This document shows, one piece after another, positions 26,440 through 35,512 of a DNA stretch of 64,000 bases. The notes under the pieces are model-generated. The model was not told the origin of the DNA. It searched no databases and saw only the letters and a list, made by a program, of their open reading frames with translations. The translations under genes and the position numbers were made by a program. Each line of letters opens with the position of its first letter. Positions within the stretch are counted from its first letter, which is position 1. Source of the DNA: Archaeoglobaceae archaeon (GTDB lineage Archaea; Halobacteriota; Archaeoglobi; Archaeoglobales; Archaeoglobaceae); the NCBI GenBank assembly GCA_026988525.1, contig JALSLC010000033.1, positions 23,011 through 87,010 on the forward strand. Reading direction: 5' to 3'.

Positions 26440-26769
26440 TTACTTTCTAATTATCTTAGTTTCCTTTCTCTTGGGCATAGTTCTTCTTAAAATTTCCTTA
26501 AGCATATCATCCGTTATTCTCGTATTTAACCTACCAGACTGAGCAAGATATACTAGTTGATTCTCAACAGCTTCGGCTATCTCTGGATAAGCTAATTTAA
26601 CTCTTGCAAGTCTTTCTCTTGCTTCCGGTTCCAAAATTGCTCTTAGAATTGCTTTTTTCTGAACTTCAAGTTGTCTTTTAAGTTCTTCCTGTCTTTGCAT
26701 TTCCTCAAGTTTCTCTCTCTGTAATTCAAGAAGTTTTCTTTTTCTAATTTCCTCAAGTTCGTCCTCCAT
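26440..26769 (-). CDS. PDCD5 family DNA-binding protein
   Basis: About 109 residues from ATG 26769. A Glu/Arg/Lys-rich N-terminal helix is followed by [27 protein letters not shown] and the C-terminal ISTRITD-like phrase ([13 protein letters not shown]), all typical of the PDCD5/TFAR19 family. The family binds nucleic acid and is always near eS19/eL39 in euryarchaea. Confidence 0.92.
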   Translation of the reverse strand: MEDELEEIRKRKLLELQREKLEEMQRQEELKRQLEVQKKAILRAILEPEARERLARVKLAYPEIAEAVENQLVYLAQSGRLNTRITDDMLKEILRRTMPKRKETKIIRK

Positions 26770-26795
26770 ATTTATCACTTTTAAGTAATAACTTA

Positions 26796-27245
26796 TCAGT
26801 ATTTCGCTAAAGCTGGAATTTCGTTTACAAGTTCCTTCTTGATTTCTGAGGCTGTTTTATCCAACAATGTTCTCCCCTTGGGTGTAACAACTCTACCTTC
26901 ATCTGTCTTCTTTAATAAACCAGCGTTTTCCAGTTGCTGTAAAGCTTTTCTTATAATTGACCCGCTTCCCTTTCTAAACTTTGGTGGTTCAACACCTCTC
27001 CTTTTTCTTCCACCGTAAGCTGTCCTTAGTCTTTCAAGACCTACTGGCTGATTAATGTATACCTTTCTCAATATAGCTGCGACTCTGATATACCACCAGT
27101 CATCCTGTTCGGGTGCTCTCTCTTTGTGAACTCCTGTTTTTACAAATTTTGCCCATTCCGGTGGTTTTATTTCTTCAAACTCTTTCAATTTTTCTGCTAC
27201 TTTATTTATCAAAATATCTGCCGGCACATCATATACAGTTGCCAC
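26796..27245 (-). CDS. rps19e: Ribosomal protein eS19
   Basis: 149 residues from GTG 27245, 7 bases after GGAGGTG, giving the expected start [13 protein letters not shown] start at 27254 lies inside the ribosome site. Motifs: [14 protein letters not shown] and [14 protein letters not shown] winged-helix small-subunit protein needed for 18S/16S maturation in eukaryotes. Confidence 0.95.
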   Translation of the reverse strand: MATVYDVPADILINKVAEKLKEFEEIKPPEWAKFVKTGVHKERAPEQDDWWYIRVAAILRKVYINQPVGLERLRTAYGGRKRRGVEPPKFRKGSGSIIRKALQQLENAGLLKKTDEGRVVTPKGRTLLDKTASEIKKELVNEIPALAKY

Positions 27246-27247
27246 AT

Positions 27248-27505
27248 TTAACACCTCCTGAAAGTAAGCACGAAACCTCTAAGATCGATAAGCTCGCCTT
27301 TAACCTTAGATGCTATTTCCATAGCTAATTCTTTCCTATTCTTATCACCTCTAAAGTTACGAAGCATTTTTACTCTAACTACCCCACGTTTCTCAAGTTG
27401 GAAATTAATCTCGTTTATTAAATTTTCTGTAAGACCTTTTTTGCCGATGTTTATAGTTATCATTTCTTTTTTTCTTTTATCCATACTTTCTGTGAAATCA
27501 AACAT
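27248..27505 (-). CDS. YhbY/CRM domain RNA-binding protein
   Basis: 85 residues. [23 protein letters not shown] and then a central basic strand VRVKMLRNF are the CRM-fold pattern; the usual GxxG loop appears as NFRGD. CRM proteins bind pre-ribosomal RNA. It is the first gene of this cluster, 2 bases before the eS19 start. The exact start is not certain; an ATG 7 codons later is possible. Confidence 0.85.
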   Translation of the reverse strand: MFDFTESMDKRKKEMITINIGKKGLTENLINEINFQLEKRGVVRVKMLRNFRGDKNRKELAMEIASKVKGELIDLRGFVLTFRRC

Positions 27506-27572
27506 GTGTTAATAACTTTTACCACACCTTAGTGCTAAATCTTTTTATAGTCATAACACTATAATTAGCCTA

Positions 27573-28742
27573 ATGTTGATTGAATTGCCAAGACATACAG
27601 AAATATTTGGATGCGTAAAAATACATGAACTTCAAAAAGTTTTAAAATTTGAATCGAATTCTTTTGAAAGCCCACTACTCAGAGGTGTAAGCAGAGAAGA
27701 GATAGATGAGATATTACACAAAACAGTAGTAATCGTACCCGTAAAAGATGAAAAACTGCACCTACTCGACGGAGTGTTGAGAAGTATTCCTCAAGGCTGT
27801 GAGATAATAGTGGTTTCCAACAGCCAAAGGGGTGAAAATGATGTTTTTAGAATGGAAAAAGAAATAGTATCAAATTTCCATAGAGTAACTAAGCATCCTA
27901 TAACAATGATACATCAAAAAGATCCGGGACTTAGTGTAGCCTTTAAAGAGGCAGGTTATGAGGTGATATTAGATAATTCTGGTTTTGTTAGAAATGGTAA
28001 AGCAGAAGGCATGGTTGTAGGGCTTACTCTTGCAAAAAATATGAATAAAGATTATGTTTGTTTTGTTGATGCCGATAATTATATTCCCTGTTCTGTTAAT
28101 GAATACATAAAGCTTTATGCTACTGGATTTATACTTTCTAAAACACCATATTCTATGGTAAGATTACATTGGAGATACAAACCGAAGGTAATGGAAGATA
28201 GACTGTACTTCAAAAAATGGGGTAGAGTTAGCGAAATTACCAACAGATTTCTGAATTTACTTATATCTATACATACAGGATTTGAAACAAACATAATAAA
28301 AACGGGGAATGCAGGAGAACACGGAATGTCTATGAAGTTAGCAGAAATAATGGCTCACTCTACTGGTTACTCCGTGGAGCCTTATCAACTAATATACTTA
28401 CTCGAAGAATTCTGGAAAGGAGATTCAAAGTTTAAAGAAGCTGTTAACTTGGGAATAGAAGTCTATCAAATAGAAACTTTGAATCCGCATGTCCATGAAG
28501 ATAAGGGCGATGAGCATATAAAAGAGATGCTTTTTGGATCGTTATCTACAATTTACCACAGTAAGTTAGCCAACGATAAAATAAAAAATGAAATCTTAGA
28601 AGAATTAAAGAAGAACGAAGTGATAAAAAAAGAGAAAGAGCTAAAAAAGAATAAAATCCTCCCACCAATAATAAATATGAACATGAAAAAATTTATAGAA
28701 GTTTTGTTAAGTCATTCAGAAACTTTGATAACATATCAATGA
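27573..28742 (+). CDS. mpgS: Mannosyl-3-phosphoglycerate synthase
   Basis: 389 residues. The GT55 family pattern is clear: VVIVPVKDEKLHLLDGVL, PGLSVAFKEAGY and the metal-binding DAD at 166-168 in VCFVDADNYIP. It transfers mannose from GDP-mannose to 3-phosphoglycerate, the first step to mannosylglycerate, a heat and salt compatible solute of hyperthermophiles. A TATA-like TTTTTATAG about 30 bases upstream suggests a leaderless transcript. The stop overlaps mpgP. Confidence 0.93.
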   Translation: MLIELPRHTEIFGCVKIHELQKVLKFESNSFESPLLRGVSREEIDEILHKTVVIVPVKDEKLHLLDGVLRSIPQGCEIIVVSNSQRGENDVFRMEKEIVSNFHRVTKHPITMIHQKDPGLSVAFKEAGYEVILDNSGFVRNGKAEGMVVGLTLAKNMNKDYVCFVDADNYIPCSVNEYIKLYATGFILSKTPYSMVRLHWRYKPKVMEDRLYFKKWGRVSEITNRFLNLLISIHTGFETNIIKTGNAGEHGMSMKLAEIMAHSTGYSVEPYQLIYLLEEFWKGDSKFKEAVNLGIEVYQIETLNPHVHEDKGDEHIKEMLFGSLSTIYHSKLANDKIKNEILEELKKNEVIKKEKELKKNKILPPIINMNMKKFIEVLLSHSETLITYQ

Positions 28743-29503
28743 ATATGAAAATATTATTTACGGATCTTGACGGAACACTACTGGACAAAAATTATGACTG
28801 GAAAAAAGCAATAAAAGAAATAGACGAGTTGAAAAAAAGAAATATCCCTATAATATTTTGTTCAGCAAAAACTAAAGCAGAACAGGAAAAGATAAGAAAA
28901 GAGATTGGTATAAACGATCCATACATAGTAGAAGATGGATCAGCCATAGTTATACCAAAAGATAGCGAACTACACAGACTACTAAATTTGGATTATGAGA
29001 TGATAAAACTTGGGACAGACTACAATAAAATATTAAACTTTTTAAAAAAATTTAAAGGATTAAAATACTACGGAAATATGGATATTAATGAAATTTCAAA
29101 AGTTACAGGTCTTAGCTTAGAAGACGCCAAACTTGCAAAAAAAAGAGAATTTAGTGAAACAATAGTAAAATGGAATGATAAAGCAATAAAAGAAATAGAA
29201 AAGAAATTTAAAGTACGAATGGGTGGAAAATTTCTGCATGTTTATGGTAAGGAAACAGATAAAGGCAAAGCTGTAAAAATACTAACTGAATTATATTCAA
29301 AAGCTTACAATAAAAGACCTAAAACTTTTGGTATTGGAAATCATTATACAGACGTGCCAATGTTAAAATCAGTAGATTTTCCAGCAATAGTAAAAAATCC
29401 AGAAGGGTGGATAGATATTAAAATGGAAAATTTATATAAAGCTAAGGGTATTGCAACAGAAGGCTGGAGAGAAGTTGTAAAAAAATTAATATTAAAAATT
29501 TAG
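28739..29503 (+). CDS. mpgP: Mannosyl-3-phosphoglycerate phosphatase
   Basis: 254 residues, HAD superfamily class IIB. Motif I FTDLDGTLL near 7-15, motif II around SAKT, and motif IV GIGNHYTDVPML near 200. It removes phosphate from mannosyl-3-phosphoglycerate to give mannosylglycerate. The ATG overlaps the mpgS stop (ATGA), so both are made together. Another ATG two codons later is possible. Confidence 0.92.
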   Translation: MNMKILFTDLDGTLLDKNYDWKKAIKEIDELKKRNIPIIFCSAKTKAEQEKIRKEIGINDPYIVEDGSAIVIPKDSELHRLLNLDYEMIKLGTDYNKILNFLKKFKGLKYYGNMDINEISKVTGLSLEDAKLAKKREFSETIVKWNDKAIKEIEKKFKVRMGGKFLHVYGKETDKGKAVKILTELYSKAYNKRPKTFGIGNHYTDVPMLKSVDFPAIVKNPEGWIDIKMENLYKAKGIATEGWREVVKKLILKI

Positions 29504-31062
29504 TGTTCTAAAACTCCGAAGTAAACAGGAATTCCTCCAACTTTCAGCATCTGCTCGTATATTCCTTCTCCAAAGTTCTTACCGTATTTGTCTTCGAACA
29601 TGTGCTTCCATCCGACCAAGTCCTTGTTGGAATCTATAACATTCTGGAACTTTTCTAGAGTGTCCTTAGCAAGTTTAAGGTACGTCTCGTTTCCAGTCAT
29701 CTTGTACATCTTTATATACAATCCAGATAGTCCTATGTAGGATAGGACGTAGTAGTTTCTGTGGGCGACCTCTCTATTTGACATCCAAGGATTGTTCATC
29801 AGATAGATCAGATCTGCCTTAGCCTTCTCGAAGTCTTTCATAGTTCCGTTCATACCTATTTCAGACTTTATTAGACCTATGTAGTAGTATGCCAAAGCCC
29901 TTTCATAGTATGATCCGGGAACTTCCGCTGGAATTTCGGGATTCGTTATGTGGTCAGTCATCGCCTTAACGTCTTTCTCCAACATCTTCAGACTTTCATC
30001 CATATACTTCTCACCGAGCTTCGTGTTGTTGTGTTTCATGTAATAATCGCCGAGGTAGAAGTATATCAAAGCCTTAAGCCTCGCAGCCTCACCGTAGTAA
30101 TCGGAGCTTGGACCGAACTTAGTAATTATTTCGTTGCAGTATTCAAGAGATTTGTTCCACCATTTCATCATCTTTTCGTAGTTGTTGCTCTTGTAGTATG
30201 GATAACCCAAGTAGAATGCGGATATTGCTGCGGGCATCAAGCCCAAATCACTCTCCCATTCTTTATGCTCTAAGAACTTCATAGATACCCAGTATGCACC
30301 GCTCCAGTTTCCGAGATCAATTAAAGTCCATATAAGGTGTTCGTATGCGGTATCTATTGGATATGTATAGAATGCTTTCCAATACCACTTAGCAGCAAGC
30401 TTTGGTTCGGCCATCGCCAAGTATGTTCTCGCTATGTTGGTATATAGAGCTGAGAGACCATACTTTCCAGAATGTTTTACAATTTGATCGGAGTAGTTCA
30501 AAGCCATGAAATCGTACTTTAGGACTAAGTTCTTTCTCAAAGTGTAGTTGTCCGCGTAATCGTAGTATATAGCTCCCAACTGCTGGTAGGCCAAACCCTT
30601 TAAGTTCGGAAATTCAGCAGCTTTTTTAGCATAATAGGTGGCATTTTCGAACGCCCACTGAGCCCAATACATCCAGTTGGCCATCTTCTTGTTCCCGTGC
30701 TTCAGATACCATGGTATGGCTTGAGTAAACTTGGTCTGATTGGGGAACTTGTAATAGTGGTGGAAAAATCCGTCGTTACCGTATGCGACCGATAGCTCGT
30801 AGTAAGCGATACCCAGATTAGGATCGAGTTTTATGGCTTCATCCAGATACTTCTTAGCCATTAGGAAATCGTGGAGAGCCTGCTGATCGGCCGGCCCATT
30901 ATCGGCAAAAGCATCTAACTCCTTTTGAATGTATAAATTTGCCATGTTGATGTCTTTACTAGCCTGATTTGCTTTTTGCCAAGTGGTGTATCCATAGGCT
31001 GCTAAGGCTATCGCTACAACAAGCAATGCAACACCTAATACAGCTAAACTTTTTGATTTCAT
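29500..31062 (-). CDS. Membrane-anchored TPR-repeat protein
   Basis: 520 residues. One N-terminal membrane helix (about 7-25) with no cleavage site, so the rest is probably outside the cell. The outer part is a string of tetratricopeptide-like helix pairs such as DEAIKLDPNLGIAYYELSVAYG near 75-96, and several Asn-x-Ser/Thr sequons. It likely mediates protein contacts. Codons are noticeably richer in G and C than in the flanking mpgP and pgk genes, which suggests a different history. A G-run (GGGGGG) upstream is the only ribosome-site candidate. Confidence 0.75.
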   Translation of the reverse strand: MKSKSLAVLGVALLVVAIALAAYGYTTWQKANQASKDINMANLYIQKELDAFADNGPADQQALHDFLMAKKYLDEAIKLDPNLGIAYYELSVAYGNDGFFHHYYKFPNQTKFTQAIPWYLKHGNKKMANWMYWAQWAFENATYYAKKAAEFPNLKGLAYQQLGAIYYDYADNYTLRKNLVLKYDFMALNYSDQIVKHSGKYGLSALYTNIARTYLAMAEPKLAAKWYWKAFYTYPIDTAYEHLIWTLIDLGNWSGAYWVSMKFLEHKEWESDLGLMPAAISAFYLGYPYYKSNNYEKMMKWWNKSLEYCNEIITKFGPSSDYYGEAARLKALIYFYLGDYYMKHNNTKLGEKYMDESLKMLEKDVKAMTDHITNPEIPAEVPGSYYERALAYYYIGLIKSEIGMNGTMKDFEKAKADLIYLMNNPWMSNREVAHRNYYVLSYIGLSGLYIKMYKMTGNETYLKLAKDTLEKFQNVIDSNKDLVGWKHMFEDKYGKNFGEGIYEQMLKVGGIPVYFGVLEH

Positions 31063-31213
31063 GTTATACTACCCCCCAAAATTAATACGATATATGCACA
31101 GTACATTTAATTTTACTACATTTTAAAAATTTTTTGTATTTCTTTTTTAAACTTTGTATTGTACAAGATGAAAAAGCAAATGTTTAATTAAGCGGTACAA
31201 ATACAAATACACG
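31063..31213. promoter_or_regulatory. Divergent promoter region, TPR gene and pgk
   Basis: 151 A+T-rich bases between the starts of the two diverging genes. It holds several TATA-like runs, such as TTTAATTAAG around 31181-31190 about 25 bases before the pgk ATG at 31214. No obvious palindrome was noticed. Confidence 0.4.
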
Positions 31214-32434
31214 ATGATTGACGGTTTGCCAACTCTTGATGATGTTGTATGTAGTGGTAAACTCGTACTACTAAGACTCGACATAAATTCTCCTATGATA
31301 AACTCAACTATTCTCGATACACTAAGAATAGAAAGTCATATACCAACGTTAAACGAACTTGAAGATTCAAAAGTTGCAATACTAGCACACCAAAGTAGGC
31401 CCGGAAAAAAAGATTTTACAACACTAAGAGCTCATGCTGAAGAACTATCAAAGCTTATTGGGAGAAATGTAGAATACATAGACGAATGTTTTTCAAGTAG
31501 GGTTATAGACAGAATAAAGAAATTAGAAGTTGGTGAAATATTAATGCTTGAGAACGTAAGATTTTATGCTGAAGAAAGGCTTAAACGTTCCGCAGAAGAG
31601 CATGCTACTTCTTTTCTTGTTCAAAGATTGTATCCAAATTTTGATATATATGTTAACGATGCGTTTTCAGCTTGCCACAGATCTCACGCATCCTTAGTTG
31701 GCTTTCCACCAGTCATACCATCCATAGTAGGAAGACTCGTAGAAAAAGAAGTTTCAGCTTTAAATAAAGTATTAAAAGGGTCAGGAAAAAAAATTTTCAT
31801 ATTAGGTGGTGCAAAAATTGAAGATTCGTTTAGAGTTATGAAAAATGTTTTAGAAAAAAATATAGCTGAAAAAGTTATTTTAACAGGTGTAGTAGGAAAT
31901 TACTTCTTAATGTTGAGCGGTATAGACATTGGTGAGATAAACAGAAAAGTTATTGAAGATAATAAAGAAGGTTTAAATGAGGAAGAAGTTAAAGCCTTCT
32001 ACAATAAATTTAAAGATAGAATAGTTCTTCCTATAGATGTCGCAGTTGAAGAGGGTGGAAAAAGAAAAGATGTGGATTTTAATGTTATAAAAAATAGAAA
32101 AATAATGGATATTGGTTTAAAAACAATATCTATGATAAAAGAAATTGTGCCTCAATATGACATAGCAGTAATTAATGGACCAGCCGGAGTTTTTGAAGAT
32201 GAAAAATTTGCTCTTGGCACATTTGAAACACTTAAAGCTGTATCCAAAGCAGGATATTCAGTACTTGGAGGGGGACATATAACAACAGCGGCAAGAATAA
32301 TTGGGATTACAAGAAAGATAAATCATGTTTCAATTGCTGGAGGCGCTTGTATAAGGTATCTAAGTGGAGAAAAGCTGATTGCACTTGAAGTAATAAAAAA
32401 ATATTGGAAAGAAAAATGGCACTCAATGTTTTAA
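31214..32434 (+). CDS. pgk: Phosphoglycerate kinase
   Basis: 406 residues. The archaeal PGK pattern: LLRLDINSP at about 18-26, HQSRPGKKDF, MLENVRFYAEE, YVNDAFSACHRSHAS, and the C-terminal GPAGVFEDEKFALGT and GGGH. It makes ATP in the conversion of 1,3-bisphosphoglycerate to 3-phosphoglycerate, the precursor of mannosylglycerate made by the nearby mpgSP genes. Confidence 0.95.
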   Translation: MIDGLPTLDDVVCSGKLVLLRLDINSPMINSTILDTLRIESHIPTLNELEDSKVAILAHQSRPGKKDFTTLRAHAEELSKLIGRNVEYIDECFSSRVIDRIKKLEVGEILMLENVRFYAEERLKRSAEEHATSFLVQRLYPNFDIYVNDAFSACHRSHASLVGFPPVIPSIVGRLVEKEVSALNKVLKGSGKKIFILGGAKIEDSFRVMKNVLEKNIAEKVILTGVVGNYFLMLSGIDIGEINRKVIEDNKEGLNEEEVKAFYNKFKDRIVLPIDVAVEEGGKRKDVDFNVIKNRKIMDIGLKTISMIKEIVPQYDIAVINGPAGVFEDEKFALGTFETLKAVSKAGYSVLGGGHITTAARIIGITRKINHVSIAGGACIRYLSGEKLIALEVIKKYWKEKWHSMF

Positions 32435-32452
32435 GTTTTCATTTTTTAATAA

Positions 32453-33424
32453 TTGCATGTTGTTAAAATCGTGGTTAACATTGTAGTTAAGATTAAATAC
32501 TCGATTGATGTAAATATTAATGTGATATTGGACCTTTGTTGCGGTGAAGTTATAAATACGGATTTTTCAGATAGCAGTAGCAGAAACTTAGATTTATTTT
32601 TCAAGAGAGCAAAAGAAGAGGAAATAGAAGATTTCATCGAAAAAGTTGAAGATTTAGTAAAAAACTATTCAAAAGTGGCGATACCCGGATATTTACTTGA
32701 ATTACTTGGAAAAAGAAAAAATGAATTGATGGATATACTTGAAAAAGTTAAAGAAGTTCTTCCTTCTCCATACTATCACGAAGGAATATTCAATGTAGAA
32801 AGTATAAAAAAGAGTTTACACGCACTAAAAATGGATAATTACTCGGGCGTATTTTTGCCTTCATACGAATACCAAAGGGGAAATATATTAGAAAACAATA
32901 CTTACAAACCAGTAAAAGTATTTAGCGTATCACCATTTCAAAAAGAGTTTCAAATAGAACATACCAATGTAAAAAAGATTCTTGAAGTTCTAAAAAAAGT
33001 TGAGCCGTATTCGAAATATAGAAAAGATGTTTATTTGAGATTTTACAACACAGAGTTCGTATTTTCTGCGTCAAATAACTTTGAAAAATTTATAGAGATT
33101 ATTTCGTGTTATCAAAGAAAGAGTGCAAGATGGATGAAGTCACGATTATCTGCCATGTCAATGAGGTTTTTACCTACAAAACTTGGTTTCCATTTTTCAT
33201 TTGCAACAGCCAGATCTCTCGAAGAATTTTACGAACTGTTAAAAAAAGTCGATGAGAGAGAATTTTACGAATATATTGAAAGAGGAGATATAGCCAGATG
33301 GATAAATGACGTTATTAAAGATAAATTACTTTCAAAAGAAATATCCAAATGCAAGAGTAGGGAAGAGATATTAAAAAAATTAAAAACAAGAATTGAAAAC
33401 CATAGAAAAAAGTTGTTATCTTAA
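32453..33424 (+). CDS. GH57-like/DUF5752-like protein, probably not a glycosidase
   Basis: Up to 323 residues. The annotated start is a TTG without ribosome site and could be further downstream. The middle (about 65-145) resembles part of the GH57 barrel: a GYLLELLG helix, then LPSPYYHEG and later VFLPSYEY, matching GH57 phrases near its catalytic region, but I see no full set of catalytic acids. The last 90 residues, ATARSLEEFYELL through RGDIARWIND and CKSREEIL, look like DUF5752, a domain often found beside GH57 enzymes. The role is unknown. It follows pgk and overlaps the end of the converging cytochrome gene. Confidence 0.6.
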   Translation: MHVVKIVVNIVVKIKYSIDVNINVILDLCCGEVINTDFSDSSSRNLDLFFKRAKEEEIEDFIEKVEDLVKNYSKVAIPGYLLELLGKRKNELMDILEKVKEVLPSPYYHEGIFNVESIKKSLHALKMDNYSGVFLPSYEYQRGNILENNTYKPVKVFSVSPFQKEFQIEHTNVKKILEVLKKVEPYSKYRKDVYLRFYNTEFVFSASNNFEKFIEIISCYQRKSARWMKSRLSAMSMRFLPTKLGFHFSFATARSLEEFYELLKKVDEREFYEYIERGDIARWINDVIKDKLLSKEISKCKSREEILKKLKTRIENHRKKLLS

Positions 33425-34021
33425 AAACGCCAGTATTGATTTTAAAACATCTAAGAGTGAAAATTGTTTTTGTTCTTTTTTCTGCAAACTTGTGTTTAAA
33501 TGTATTATTTTGTTTTCGCTTTTCATATATTGATATACAAGTTGTCCATGACAAACAGTACATATTTTCATTAGTATTTTTCCATGTATTTCGTGAATTC
33601 CACCTTTATGACAGTAATGACAATCTGTTGTTGGAGGTAATTTAATCATATTTTTACCATGACACTTGTAGCAAGGAACATCTACATGAGGTATGTGAAC
33701 AGTTACAGGTGTAACATTTTCATAATTGGGTCCAAGATGACATTTTATGCACGGCCCATTGTTGTGCAACTTATCTACCTTAGCCATATCTATATGATTT
33801 CCAATCCATATACTTTGAATGTTGTGACAGGCGCAATTACCAAGTTTTTTATTATACTCAGAAGGAGTTAAAAGCAAGTCGTGACAAGGAAAGCACAATC
33901 TACCATTACCAGCTGGATGTTGTTCTGCAGTCATAACAGCTAAGCTTGGAGCGAAAACGAAAGTATTAACTAACATAACAAGAAATATTAGCTTTAGAAC
34001 TCTGGTTATAGAAAACATCAC
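33416..34021 (-). CDS. Small multiheme cytochrome c
   Basis: 201 residues with an N-terminal signal or anchor (about 8-28). Five CXXCH heme motifs are at 43-47, 91-95, 117-121, 134-138 and 154-158. A sixth site, CACH at 63-66, has one residue fewer than normal and may not bind c-type heme, or binds it unusually. The spacing and surrounding His residues fit a small triheme/pentaheme electron carrier in the pseudoperiplasm. A hydrophobic end (LLDVLKSILAFL) could contact the membrane. Its promoter faces the decayed region at 34022. Confidence 0.88.
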   Translation of the reverse strand: MMFSITRVLKLIFLVMLVNTFVFAPSLAVMTAEQHPAGNGRLCFPCHDLLLTPSEYNKKLGNCACHNIQSIWIGNHIDMAKVDKLHNNGPCIKCHLGPNYENVTPVTVHIPHVDVPCYKCHGKNMIKLPPTTDCHYCHKGGIHEIHGKILMKICTVCHGQLVYQYMKSENKIIHLNTSLQKKEQKQFSLLDVLKSILAFLR

Positions 34022-34253
34022 ATCTACTTTTGAAAAAAGATATAAATGTTTTTCATTTTTTACTGCTCAAGAGTCTGCACATCCTTTGAGGGATATGAAT
34101 TATCCAGTTTTACTATAGAGGCTTTAATAATTTTTTATAAATTAGACAGTAAGTACTACCAACAGTTAGTTACCTGATTTAAAGCATCCAAATTTTTGAT
34201 AGTTGTAAGTTTGGGTAAAGTTATAGAAAAGGGATTATTCCAGTTCATATCTC
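34022..34253. other. Intergenic stretch without genes
   Basis: About 230 A+T-rich bases with no frame that looks coding. Cytochrome promoter elements should lie at its left end: ATATCTTTTTTC-like A+T-rich sequence just before ATG 34021. It leads into decayed genes. Confidence 0.5.
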
Positions 34254-34487
34254 TCAATCCCCCAACTTCTTGAGAATAGAGTGGTCGAAGTCTGTTAAGA
34301 CATAAGCTTTAGATCTTTGTGGTTTATCGAAAACAATCATTGTAGTAACCAACTTCAATTGATACATTCGTTGAGCCTATACTTAATGCTTTAGGATCGT
34401 GAACAATTTTTCTCAGCTTATCCTATTTTTGGACTTAAGAATTCGAGATTTCGAGAGTACATTGAGTATCTCTTCCTTAGTTGGCAT
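34254..34487 (-). pseudogene. Remnant of a small unknown gene
   Basis: On the minus strand an ATG at 34487 opens MPTKEEILNVLSKSRILKSK, then frame changes and a stop interrupt it. Coding phrases continue in other frames (KIVHDPKALSIGS, then PQRSKAYVLTDF) to a TGA at 34254-34256. The end (RSKAYVLTDFDHSILKKL) closely matches another remnant at 35365-35512 (GSKAYALTDFGRFVLEKL). The parent looks like a small, possibly regulatory, protein. Confidence 0.55.
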
Positions 34488-34499
34488 TCTTTCTTATTT

Positions 34500-34709
34500 A
34501 GCTAAGGAATTTATACCAACTAAATCCCAGTTTTTCAAAGATTTGATCAGAGAAAATCTAAAGAGGATTACTCGGTGTAAATGAAGAGTATAAAGAAGCT
34601 GTTGTTGTGGCGAAGGAGATGTGTCCACTTTAACATAGGCAAACCTCAAATGGTTGTAATAGAGTATGAAAAGTTTACAGAAGAGGTTTCAGTTTTTAAT
34701 AGGATTTAA
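34500..34709 (+). pseudogene. Decayed coding stretch on the plus strand
   Basis: Coding-like phrases lie in changing frames: IPTKSQFFKDLIRENLKR, then GLLGVNEEYKEAVVVAKEMC after a frame change, a stop, and KPQMVVIEYEKFTEEVSVF to a TAA at 34707. No family is recognised. Confidence 0.4.
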
Positions 34710-34853
34710 GCAGGTAATTGAGCAGAAAAAGATCCTAAAAGGTATCTTATTTCTTTAAAGACCTTAAGCTCCTTTACAATACCAATTTCATATTTTTTAG
34801 GTTATGTTTGTTATTTATAGACAGTTGTAATAGGGGTACGTCTTAGCGAAGGG

Positions 34854-35119
34854 TTAAAAAATGCTAAATGCGGTCGTAAACTCACTCCTTTTGTCGATTT
34901 TAACAACCACGACGACTTTTTCAGATTCATCAATGGTAAAGAGAATCCTGTAATCTTCAACTCTGACTCTGAAAGCATCCTTACCCTTCAGCTTAACAGC
35001 TCTGACAGAGTGGGTTCAGTAAGCTCTTGGAGCTTTGCTTTAATCCTCTTGATATCCTTTCTGGAAATCTTTCTGAGAAATTTGATTGCCTTCGGATGAA
35101 TAAAAACGTTGTAGCTCAT
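34854..35119 (-). pseudogene. relE: RelE-type toxin gene with a one-base frameshift
   Basis: ATG 35119 overlaps the antitoxin stop as ATGA. The first frame reads MSYNVFIHPKAIKFLRKIS and continues to LQELTEP, the RelE N-terminus. Near 35008-35018 the frame must shift by one base to continue as SVRAVKLKGKDAFRVRVEDY then RILFTIDESEKVVVVVKID, the RelE core with its basic residues. The total of 266 bases is one short of 89 codons, so a one-base deletion explains it. The toxin is therefore probably inactive, unless this is a sequencing error. Confidence 0.8.
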
Positions 35120-35331
35120 TCTCTCAAAGCTTCGTCAAGCTTCTCAAGGGGAATGAAATCTGAAAAATCGCCCTTCCTGACTTTCTCCCTGACTTCCCTG
35201 ATTAGCTCTTCCTCCTCAGGTGTGGGTGTGGAGTCGATGAGGTCCTCAATAGCCTCCTCGATCCGCTCAATCCTCCTCTTGATCTCCCTCAGTTCGTTGA
35301 GGAGGTCGGCAAGAGAAACTGTTTCCTGCAT
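35116..35331 (-). CDS. relB: RelB-type antitoxin
   Basis: 71 residues, highly charged: a long coiled-coil-like helix LNELREIKRRIERIEEAIED, then an acidic linker and the C-terminal helix FSDFIPLEKLDEALRE that in archaeal RelB wraps the toxin. It overlaps relE by 4 bases. Composition is more G+C-rich than most of the window. It is intact although its partner is frameshifted. Confidence 0.75.
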   Translation of the reverse strand: MQETVSLADLLNELREIKRRIERIEEAIEDLIDSTPTPEEEELIREVREKVRKGDFSDFIPLEKLDEALRE

Positions 35332-35364
35332 GTCAGATAGCTTGGCAGAGGAAGTTGATAAAAG

Positions 35365-35512
35365 TTATAGCTTCGAGTATTCTTCAATCTCCTCGAGCTT
35401 TTCAAGAACAAACCTACCGAAGTCTGTGAGGGCGTATGCTTTGGAGCCTTTTGGTGAGCATTCGGGAAGGGTTGGCTTTACGTTTAGAGAACTTTTTGGG
35501 ACGTATACAAAA
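35365..35512 (-). pseudogene. C-terminal gene fragment next to tRNA-Ser
   Basis: The frame ends at 35365 and encodes PKSSLNVKPTLPECSPKG then GSKAYALTDFGRFVLEKL. It has no start of its own; read upstream it runs straight into the tRNA-Ser. Its end is homologous by eye to the remnant at 34254-34487. It looks like the tail of a gene cut off at the tRNA. Confidence 0.5.

Noticed and set aside
34399..34584. 61-codon plus-strand ORF as an intact gene
   Set aside because: Its start overlaps the antisense of another remnant and the coding phrases continue in other frames after it stops, which fits a decayed gene better.
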